Positions 56,193-64,000 of a stretch of DNA of 64,000 nucleotides are shown here, one piece after another. Position 1 is the first letter of the stretch. Every line of letters begins with the position of its first letter. The notes below the pieces were generated by a model, which saw nothing but the letters and a program-made list of their open reading frames with translations, was not told where the DNA came from and ran no database searches. The position numbers were made by a program, and so were the translations under genes. The stretch is from Chaenocephalus aceratus (lineage: Eukaryota > Chordata > Actinopteri > Perciformes > Channichthyidae), in assembly GCA_023974075.1 (NCBI GenBank), contig CM043791.1, positions 20,065,701 through 20,129,700 of the forward strand, read 5' to 3'.

Positions 56193-57660
56193 AAGTCCTA
56201 CTCAATCTGCTCCATCGAACTTTTCTGCTCCTTTTTTCTTAAATCGAGTCCACTCAGCCTGTGTCCCCCTGCAATCCGAAACGTTTTCAAACATGTTGAG
56301 CTAAAAAGAGGCTCTGCTGTCACTAACAGTGGCAGGGCCTCACAATCCCTCACTGAAGGTAAAAGTCCCTGAGTAAACACACAAATTACAGGAGGGTCCA
56401 CGGTTTAGCATTTACGCAGTTAGCATGTTAGCCAGATCCAAATTGCACCTGTAGGTTTGTTTCATTTAGGTCACTTAGCATGTTAGCATGTTAGCTGGGT
56501 GATGCATAACAATCTGTGATTTAGGCAGGTGCAACCTGTTGGGGATTAATTATGTCTTACTCCTAGGAGTCTAACCTTATTTCCTGTTGACGTTAATAAC
56601 CAACCCTGACTCTGTTATCTCCTTTAAAGAATGTGCTGCTGCACTCATTCTCAGTTTTATGACCGGTCAACTCTCGGTCACAGAGCCTAGAGAGTCAGGC
56701 AAGTGATTCAGTATCTCCAGATGGTGGGGATATCTCCAGTGTTCCCAGGTGTTTACGCACCATATTAATATGTGGATTAACTCATGTAAACTAGTTAAAA
56801 GGTCTATCGAGAGAGAGGCTGGTCAGAATTGATGTGGCAACCCACCCGTGCAGTCAGAACCTCTCGCTGCTGTGACTTGTGATGTGAATTTCTCCGGCCG
56901 ATACTTGTAATAAACAACTTGTTTGACATCAAAGCTCCAACTCTCCTCGTGTCTCTCTGATTCCTGACTCTCCATTGCTACAGAAGTTTCCCTTACACAA
57001 CCTTTATTTATTGGAATTATCTATTATTTATACTTTCAATGTTAGGAATTAACTATAACCCAGTAAGTACAATTCTGTGCAATTGTTTACTTATAATCAC
57101 TAATTATGATCAGCAGGCCAGGTGAGGGACCTTCATGAGTCATTTCCAGAGTATCAGCTTCTTCTGCTGCTGCTGCTGCTGCTGCTGCTTCTTTTTCATG
57201 TGACTATTATTTTCTATTGTTCTGCTACATAAAAACGACTAACAGTTGCCTAAATATTTAGTCTAAATGTAAGCCTAATTAGTTCAACACCTGGTACAGC
57301 ACATTTCACAGGGAGATATTACACCTATTTCCACATGCAATAATCAAACATATCTATAGCCTTCTTAGTTAGGCTACTCAACAGACTGGACTACATGTTT
57401 AAAGTATAGTTTAAGTTAGCTTGCTTTCGACCAGTTAGACCATTACAATGGAGCTTACAGTATCAACCACTATGTTCTGCCTCCTTTCTGATAATATGGA
57501 GGTGAATGGTTCATGTGATATTACATTTAGAAATGAGCAAATCTTTTCTTTCACCATAGTGCAATTACTACAGCAAATCTTTCCATCTTTAGAAAAAGTC
57601 ATTATGAAAATGTTCATGAATCTGTAGCTTTGACCGTCAGTGTAATGCTGATATGTTGTG
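56193..57660. repeat. Segmental duplication block X, copy 1
   Basis: This matches 61048-62413 plus 63343-63430 once the solo LTR here and the MITE and hAT there are removed. Shared landmarks are gaagtcctactcaatctgctcc, the ttagcatgttag-rich stretch and a (GCT)n tract at 57168-57188. The frames that look coding near 56198-56401 are duplicated but show no known motif. 57661-58580 follows, apparently single-copy and AT-rich, without a gene. Confidence 0.8.
56537..56997 (+). mobile_element. Solo LTR, TSD caacc
   Basis: It starts TGTTGGGGATT and ends TTTCCCTTACA, the canonical TG...CA. It is flanked by perfect 5-bp caacc duplications (56532-56536 and 56998-57002). The empty site gtgcaacctttattta is present at 61389. 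An AATAAA-type signal lies near 56910 (tgtaataaacaactt). No internal retroviral or gypsy sequence remains, so this is the product of LTR-LTR recombination. Confidence 0.93.
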
Positions 57661-58896
57661 CTTTCGGCTGGTTCACCATTACACAGCACATTAGAGTGCA
57701 TGCATTGGCACCATCTTATCAGGATCAGGGGACTGGATCAGATAGTCCAGTCTCGTTGCTGCAGCGGGAGCCTCAGCCACTCTTATCTGAAATCTAATAC
57801 ATGCAAAGCTGCTAGCTGACTCATGGAGAAGCAAAATGCAATTGTGCAGACTATCTCTTGTTGTTTGTTTCTATCATGGCTCATGGGCTCTGTGATGTTT
57901 TTCATGCTCTTAAGCAAAGAGATCAGATTTCATTCATGGAATACAAATAATATTATAAGTGGAGTCATAGCCTGCTGGAAATAAAAAAGGAAAAATAAAG
58001 ATGATAGGAACATCATAAGGGAATTAAAAAGTAACGAGGGAGAATATTTTAAATTAAACTTTCTGTTCCCTTCAATTTATATTTTGGCAAAACATATTTG
58101 TTATTAATGTGTGATCATCTCCCTTCCTATAAAATGGTCAGCAATAGCTACACTTAAATAAACACATACCCTTAATTGGGAGTAGTCCCCATATCTCGTC
58201 CAAATAAAATCGTTTTTTCCTTCATAACCATGGTGAATTGTAAAGAAAATACCATTTACTGTGCTTTAGGTGTGCAGCATAGTGTAACTGGGAACAGTTT
58301 AGATGTAATTCCAGATGTTGCCAATAGATGGCCACACAGGGGCAGGCTGAGTCTCCATGCTTTGAGAGACACACAACATCAGAGGATCTTTATTGTTTCA
58401 TAGTATAGTAAAATAATAACATGAATGGAAACATGATCATGACTAATTTATTAAAAACAGTGTAATCACCATCTACTATCATTTTCTCAAAAATAATTTA
58501 ATTATGCCCAATCGTTGTAAGATTATTCATGCAATAATAAGCATGGCATTTTAGGTAAGTAATTGCTCCTTTTTTCCATGATAAACTAAAATGAAATAAA
58601 ATGTTCTGCTGTAGTTTAATTCAAATCCAAATAAAAATAGAGATGAATATGTTGGCTGCAAGCACTCAAATTATGTTCAAACTATCACCTAAACATCATG
58701 TAATTTCTAAATAAAGTCAGACACTCTTCATTATTAGGTCCACCCCTCTGACAAGCTCAGGACCCCCAAAGTGCACAAATATGAATGTAACTCTACAGGC
58801 ACGAGGACCCAGCATCCTCCTGGGCTGCTCAGCCTGCAGGTTGTATACTGGGATATTTGTCCAAACGGAGAACATTCTTATGAGAAAGCCGGTAAC

Positions 58897-59335
58897 ATGG
58901 AGCAGCACGGGTCAGTTTGGGCACTGGTTTTAGCACTCAGTGCTTTGCTGCACTTTGACATCGTTGTTGCTGTAGGTGCTGATGACAAGTAAGTTTGTTT
59001 TTTAAAGTTCAACCTCCAAATGTGATGTTTGTGTGAAACATTCCACTACAAGGACAATTCCATTAATGTAATCCAAGTTTCCACAGTTTATCCATCTATA
59101 TGTTATTTTTCTCTTTTCCCTACAGCCAAGCCAGGAGTGTGCCTTCGCAGGAACAGCCCAGGACTGTGTCCTCGCAGGAACGTCCCAGGACTGTGTCCTC
59201 GCAGGAACGTCTCAGGAATGTGTCCTAAATTTTGCTCCAATGACGATGACTGCCCCAATTATGAGGAGTGCTGCCATTATGGATGTGGACATCGGTGCAT
59301 TTCCCCCTACAGTGATGCGTACACAGGTTAGATGT
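58897..59335 (+). pseudogene. WAP-domain gene copy 1, probably broken
   Basis: Exon 1 (58897-58988) begins MEQHGSVWALVLALSALLHF, a signal peptide. Exon 2 (59126 onward) encodes a WAP four-disulfide core starting KPGVC and including FCSNDDDCPNYEECCHYGCG with all cysteines. Compared with copy 2, exon 1 lacks 8 bp (ttaacaat-like) before the donor. Splicing at the normal sites therefore joins exon 2 in the wrong frame, with a stop after about 38 codons. A weak upstream donor could rescue the frame, so inactivation is likely, not certain. A 27-bp unit is repeated in exon 2 (PGLCPRRNV three times). The distal AATAAA seen in copy 2 is AATGAA here. Confidence 0.7.
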
Positions 59336-59457
59336 TAGTCAAATCATTCAAATGTTCCTCTGGCAGGGTTTGAGTGATAAATGTGTTGACAATGTCTTTA
59401 TTTTGGTAGATACCAGAATGACAGAATGAATTTTGTAATATTTATATTCTCTAGTTT

Positions 59458-59805
59458 AAATAATCATACCAGTATTTAAACAATGTATGCTGGTCACCTG
59501 GAATCCTGGTAAGCTTCCAGCATGGTATATTTAATACTATTATTAAACATAAACTGGTGATAGATGGATGCTGGTGACCAGCCCAGCATACCAGCATACT
59601 ATGCTGGTCTATGCTGTTTTTTTTAGTTGGCCAGGACGGTTGGTTTAGCTGGTTTGGCTGGTGCACCAGCTAAACCAACCATCCTGGCCAGCTAAAGTGT
59701 CCAAAACCCCTCTAAACCAGCCAGGCTGGTCAATGTAATTGGTCAAGCTGGTTGACCAGCCTGGCCAGCTAAATTGGTCGAAGCTGTTTTTTTCAGCAGG
59801 GAAGT
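59458..59805. mobile_element. 'Ccagc' MITE
   Basis: Imperfect inverted copies of gctggt and accagc occur throughout, with the right end tttttttcagcaggg. It is related to 60700-61047 and 29418-29671, and lies directly 3' of WAP copy 1. Confidence 0.65.
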
Positions 59806-60129
59806 CCTCCTCAATCTGCTCCATCGAACTTTTCTGCTCCTTTTTTCTTAAATCCAGTCCACTCAGCCTGTGTCCCCCTGCAACTAAAATGAAATAAAAT
59901 GTTCTGATGTAGTTTCATTCAAATCCAAATAAAATATAGATGAATATGTTGGCTGCAAGCACTCAAATTATGTTCAAACTATCACCTAAACATCATGTAA
60001 TTAATTTATAAATAAAGTCAAACACTCTTCATTATTAGGTCCACCCCTCTGACAAGCTCAGGACCCCTAAAGTGCAAAAATATGAATGTAACTCTACAGG
60101 CACGAACATCCTCCTGGGCTGCTCAGCCT

Positions 60130-60190
60130 GCAGGTTATATACTGGGATATTTGTCCAAACAGAGAACATCCTTGTGAGAAAGCCGGTAAC
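60130..60190 (+). promoter_or_regulatory. Putative WAP copy 2 promoter/5' UTR
   Basis: ggttatatactggg at about 60133-60146 offers a TATA-like TATATA roughly 50 bp before the ATG. Copy 1 has gttgtatactggg at the same place, one base weaker. Flanks are conserved in all three gene copies from about 58730, 60036 and 63540, consistent with duplicated promoters. Start site not determinable. Confidence 0.35.
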
Positions 60191-60550
60191 ATGGAGCAGC
60201 ACGGGTCAGTTTGGGCACTGGTTTTAGCACTCAGTGCTTTTGTGCACTTTGACATCGTTTTTGCTGATGACAATTTAACAAGTAAGTTTGTTTTTTAAAG
60301 TTCAACCTCCAAATGTGTTGTTTTTGTGAAAGATTCCACTACAAGGACAATTCCATTAATGTAATCCAAGTTTCCACAGTTTATCCATCTAAATGTTATT
60401 TTCCTCTTTTGTCCTACAGCCAAGCCAGGAGTGTGCCCTCGCAGGAACAGCCCAGGACTGTGTGCTGAATTTTGCTCCAATGACTGCTTCAATGATGAGA
60501 AGTGCTGCCATAATGGATGTGGACATCAGTGCATTGCGCACACAGGTTAG
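60191..60550 (+). CDS. WAP four-disulfide core protein, secreted (copy 2, intact)
   Basis: There are two exons, 60191-60281 and 60420-60550, joined at gtaagt and cctacag with a 138-bp intron in phase 1. The protein has 73 residues. Residues 1 to about 25 form a signal peptide (MEQHGSVWALVLALSAFVHF, then DIVFA). A single WAP domain follows, from KPGVCPRRNSPGLC to NGCGHQC, with all eight cysteines. C3-C4 spacing is three residues (CSNDC), two fewer than in copies 1 and 3. WAP proteins are small secreted protease inhibitors or antimicrobial factors; which role applies here is unknown. The stop lies within cacag|gttag, so an additional short exon after 60629 is possible. It sits between duplicated MITEs. 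Confidence 0.72.
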
Positions 60551-60647
60551 ATGTTAGTCAAATCGTCCAAATGTTCCTCTGGCAGGGTTTGAGTGATAAA
60601 TGTGTTGACAATGTCTTTATTTTGGTAGATACCAGAATACATGACAA

Positions 60648-60653
60648 AATAAA
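60648..60653 (+). promoter_or_regulatory. Poly(A) signal of WAP copy 2
   Basis: AATAAA lies 98 bp after the stop. The homologous hexamer in copy 1 (about 59423) is aatgaa and in the relic at 33850 it is gtgaat, so only copy 2 keeps it. Confidence 0.5.
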
Positions 60654-60699
60654 TCTTTGTAATATATTTATATTCTCTAGTTTAAATAATCATACTAGT

Positions 60700-61047
60700 A
60701 TTTAAACAATGTATGCTGGTCACCTGAATGTATGCTGGTCACCTGGAATCCTAGTAAGCTTCCAGCATGGTATATTTAATACTGTTATTAAACATAAACT
60801 GGTGATAGATGGATGCTGGTGCTCAGCCCAGCATACCAGCATGCTATGCTGGTCTATGTGGGGGGAAACTTCTGTGTAGCAAATTAGCAATGCAGTGGGA
60901 GTCACCGATTTAGGAAGGAGACAAGAGGAGAGCTGGAGCTTTGATGTCAAATACTGATGGTTTAGCTGGTTTGGCTGGTGCACCAGCTAAACCAGCTAAA
61001 CCAGCCATCCTGGACAGCTAAAGTGTCCAAAACCCCTCTACACCAGC
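60700..61047. mobile_element. 'Ccagc' MITE with inserted LTR fragment
   Basis: This duplicates 59458-59805, with cacctgaatgtatgctggt repeated at the left. 60858-60950 is a reverse-oriented, diverged fragment of the LTR at 56537-56997: gaaacttctgtgtagcaa is the inverse of its 3' end, and gagctggagctttgatgtcaa is the inverse of its R-like region. Confidence 0.6.
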
Positions 61048-62413
61048 AGGGAAGTCCTACTCAATCTGCTCCATCAAACTTTTCTGCTCCTTTTTTCTTA
61101 AATCCAGTCCACTCAGCCTGTGTCCCCCTGCAATCCGAAACGTTTTCAAACATGTTGAGCTAAAAAGAGGCTCTGCAGTCACTAACAGTGGCAGGGCCTC
61201 ACAATCCCTCACTGAAGTTAAAAGTCCCTGAGTAAACACACAAGTTACAGGAGGGTCCACGGTTTAGCATTTACGCAGTTAGCATGTTAGCCAGATCCAA
61301 ATTGCACCTGTAGGTCTGTTTCATTTAGGTCACTTAGCATGTTAGCATGTTAGCTGGGTGATGCATAACAATCTGTGATTTAGGCAGGTGCAACCTTTAT
61401 TTATTGGAATGATCTATTATTTATACTTTCAATGTTAGGAATGAACTACAACCCAGTAAGTACAATTATGTGCAATTGTTTACTTATAATCACTAATTAT
61501 GATCAGCAGGCCAGGTGAGGGACCTTCATGAGTCATTTCCAGAGTTTCAGCTGCTTCTGCTGCTGCTTCTTTTTCATGTGACTATTATTTTCTATTGTTC
61601 TGCTACATAAAAACGACTAACAGTTGCCTAAATATTTAATCTAAATGTAAGCCTAATTAGTTCAACACCTGGTACAGCACATTTCACAGGGAGATATTAC
61701 ACCTATTTCCACATACAATAATTAAACCGCTATATCTATAGCCTTCTTAGTTACGGTACGTCCACACAGCAGCAAAACTCTTGAAAATCTTGGAGCTGGG
61801 CGTGTCTGACAGCTTGGGGATTTTTTGCGAGCAATGCGACCAACAACCAATCACATGAATCTCCCGCCCCCGACATACAAAGCAAAAAAACCCGGGGATT
61901 TTATGCGAGCAATATATATATATAAACTCCCCAAACAGGCGAAAACCTACCAGCTTCACCCACTGTCTCTGCCACCTCCCTCCATGCCTGGTTCCTCCGG
62001 TTTGTATCCCGTTAATAGTTCTGGTCGTAAAGAACCGGGTGATTTGCTACCGTAATTTCTCGTTTGGAATATGAGGAAATGAACTGCGGTCTGGTTCTCC
62101 CTGCTTACACGCGGTTTGATTGGCTAGCGCTTCTACTGTCAGATTTGCATAAACTTGTTTGATTGGCTGGCGCTTCCAGCTCAGCTTCCTGGAGATCCTG
62201 GACATCCTGGAAATCTTCGCTTCGCTCCCCCACAATGCAGTTCGGCGAAAAGCGAGGCAAAGTGATGTCATCCCCATTCAAAGTCAATGGGCAGAGAAGC
62301 GTTGAAAGCGGTGGAAGTTTCTTCTGAAGCTGCTGTGTGGACGTACCGTTAGGCTACTCAACAGACTGGATTACATGTTTATATCATAGTTTAAGTTAGC
62401 TTGCTTTTGACCA
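61048..62413. repeat. Segmental duplication block X, copy 2
   Basis: This corresponds to 56193-57440 without the solo LTR and with a MITE at 61754-62348. Single-base differences are few, implying a recent duplication. The (GCT)n tract is shorter here. Confidence 0.8.
61754..62348. mobile_element. PIF/Harbinger-like MITE, TSD TTA
   Basis: The ends cggtacgtccacacagcagc and gctgctgtgtggacgtaccg are flanked by TTA (61751-61753 and 62349-62351). The empty site ttcttagttaggctactcaac is present at 57362 and 33350. It is close to 42066-42687, but its central inverted stretch has been replaced by gagatcctggacatcctgg. Confidence 0.93.
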
Positions 62414-62421
62414 GTTAGACC

Positions 62422-63342
62422 TGGGATGGGCAAATGGCGCCCCGGGGGCCGCATGTGACACCCAGCTCCTCTTTTTGCAGCCCTCAGATTAATTCATAAA
62501 CAAGGTAATTAATAAAATAATTATAAGAATTATTTATTATTATTACGTCCACTAGACTCCTAGTTACGTCGCGAGCTGCGTACATGATTTTGTTCGGCAA
62601 CCAAATACCGCAAAATAATCTGTGACGCGTTTGTGTGTATTGTGTTTGTTTCCCGGGGAAACACTCACAAGAAACACCAGCTGTTGTCATGCCTGCTATG
62701 ACATTAAGTTGCCACTTGTAATTAGGCCTTTACAAGCTTAAAAGTTGTATTTATCATCTGAATTTGGCGAAACAAGTTTAATATTCTAAAAACCAAGACT
62801 TTATTGTTTATTTGAAATCAGATGAAAACAAACTGTCACGGAACCTGCCGTGTTATCTATGATTACTATACGCTTTTCATTCATAATTTCAGCAGGAGGG
62901 AGGGGGAGCGGCGCTGAGGAACAGCAGAGTGTGGGTTGACAGGTGCCTGTGTTGACATTCCCCTTATTGTGCGTCAGCAGAGACTGGCTACAAGTGTCTT
63001 AGCTAGGTTCAAGTTAGACAACTAATGTCTGGGTTAGTTTTCATGACTTCATGTTTATCTCATCTTAATGGTTAATCTCAATGCACACACATTTTCCGTG
63101 CATTCCAATAGTTTAAAATAGTTGTATTCCACTGTTATAACATGTTCAATACAAACATGCCACTTGTAAAAATTAAATAAAATTTCTGTGAACTGATATT
63201 TGTTTAGTGAGCTTATTAGAGGAGGTTCCCTGAAAGATTGTAAAATGTCAATTTGTGTGTGTGTTCCAAGTGAATCTGCGGCCCCCTGGTGGTCAGTACA
63301 TAAATTGTGGCCCCCACCACCATCCAAGTTGCCCATCCCTGA
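62422..63342. mobile_element. hAT 'tgggatgggcaa', imperfect TSD
   Basis: The left end tgggatgggcaa and right end ttgcccatccctga are inverted. Flanks gttagacc (62414-62421) and gtcagacc (63343-63350) differ by one base. The empty site ccagttagaccattaaaatg is at 33419. A 200-bp segment (62640-62840) is shared with 9376-9560 of another hAT. Coding remnants are not convincing. Confidence 0.85.
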
Positions 63343-63559
63343 GTCAGACCATTAAAATGCAGCTTACAGTATCAACCACTGGATGTTCTGCCTCCTTTCT
63401 GATAATATTTAGGTGAATGGTTCATGTGATAATCCAAATAAAAATAGAGATGAATATGTTGGCTGCAAGCACTCAAATTATGTTCAAACTATCACCTAAA
63501 CATCATGTAATTTCTAAATAAAGTCAGACACCTCTTCATTATTAGGTTCACCCCTCTGA

Positions 63560-63941
63560 CAAGCTCAGGACCCAAAGTGCAAAAATATGAATGTAACCCT
63601 ACAGGCACGAGGACCCAGCATCCTTTTGCTGTAGGTGCTGTAGGTGCTGATGACAATTTAACAAGTAAGTTTGTTTTTTAAAGTTTAACCTCCAAATGTG
63701 TTGTTTGTGTGAAACATTCCACTACAAGGACAATTCCGTTAATGTAATCCAAGTTTCCACAGCTTATCCATCTATATGTTTTTTTTTTCTTTTTCTTACA
63801 GCCAAGCCAGGAGTGTACCCTCGCAGGAACGTCCCAGGACCGTGTGTTGAATTATGCTCCTATGACACTGACTGCCTCAATGAGGAGAAGTGCTGCCATA
63901 ATGGATGTGGACATGCGTGCATTGTCCCGTACACAGGTTAG
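63560..63941 (+). pseudogene. WAP-domain gene copy 3, broken
   Basis: Exon 1 has lost the ATG and signal-peptide part: a deletion joins cagcatcc to tttgctg at about 63622. The donor (aacaa|gtaagt at 63665) and acceptor (cttacag, exon from 63802) remain. Exon 2 starts [14 protein letters not shown], with the first WAP cysteine changed to Tyr, and continues [20 protein letters not shown]. Without a signal peptide or complete disulfide set it is a pseudogene. Confidence 0.75.
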
Positions 63942-63943
63942 AT

Positions 63944-64000
63944 CAGGGCCGTCCCTACAGGCCGATCATGCAGGCTGCATGGGGCCCCTGGTCGGCGTCA
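63944..64000. mobile_element. CAGGGCC-type hAT, left end (runs off window)
   Basis: cagggccgtccctacaggcc, then caggctgcatggggcccc, matches the left terminus at 53444-53500. The remainder is beyond base 64000. Confidence 0.75.

Noticed and set aside
56198..56401. Duplicated 67-codon frame also at 61057-61260
   Set aside because: It is conserved only because the block is recently duplicated; there is no motif and it sits in noncoding flank.
58771..58896. Upstream in-frame extension of WAP copy 1 (MHKYECNSTG...)
   Set aside because: In copy 2 the same region is interrupted by indels. A signal peptide begins only at MEQHGSV, so the later Met is the start.
63696..63801. N-terminal extension [12 protein letters not shown] for WAP copy 3
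   Set aside because: This is the intron between a conserved donor and acceptor, also found in copies 1 and 2.

Overview
This window is eukaryotic and almost certainly from a teleost fish, probably a percomorph. It has no operon-like gene packing and is AT-rich with many microsatellites. It is saturated with fish-type transposons: L2-clade LINEs, a DIRS-like tyrosine-recombinase retrotransposon, many hAT families, PIF/Harbinger-like MITEs and a foldback element. The only host genes I can defend are a small tandem cluster of whey-acidic-protein (WAP) domain genes near the right edge.

Layout. 1-2571: 5' part of a minus-strand L2 LINE, with a duplicated 5' untranslated segment. 2572-5272: a DIRS terminal fragment split by a hAT (2757-5195) that itself carries a second hAT (4054-5078). 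5520-20676: a nest of elements about six layers deep. From outside in these are a CAGGGCC-type hAT, a CAGTGTTG-type hAT, a CAGGGGCGTCGCC-type hAT, a GGGCCTG-type TIR element, a CAGGGTTCG-type hAT, and a DIRS-like element with a gag ORF and a tyrosine-recombinase ORF but no recognisable reverse-transcriptase palm. 21.9-29.4 kb: a repeat-poor island with no confident gene, possibly regulatory. 29.4-33.2 kb: LINE, MITE and hAT debris, then a tandem array carrying RFX-type X-box palindromes. 33.2-33.9 kb: a relic of the WAP-gene 3' flank. 33.9-38.7 kb: a hAT containing a 3-kb foldback element and a LINE. 38.7-45.4 kb: THAP-domain relics, MITEs and a minisatellite. 45.5-50.9 kb: a second L2 LINE split by the second copy of the foldback element. 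50.9-56.05 kb: an 844-bp tandem duplication whose second unit has received three hATs. 56.2-64.0 kb: segmental duplications holding three WAP gene copies, a solo LTR, a Harbinger-like MITE and hATs.

Gene content and function. Copy 2 of the WAP genes (60191-60550) looks intact: signal peptide, complete splice signals, all eight cysteines and an AATAAA signal. Copy 1 has an 8-bp exon-1 deletion that breaks the frame. Copy 3 has lost its start codon and signal peptide and the first WAP cysteine. All other coding traces belong to transposons, and most are truncated, frameshifted or internally deleted. The DIRS gag and recombinase ORFs are the only long open transposon frames.

Many insertions are proved here by perfect or near-perfect target-site duplications. 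Several empty sites occur elsewhere in the window, so the insertion order can be read directly. Family names come from recognised motifs and termini; no database search was possible.
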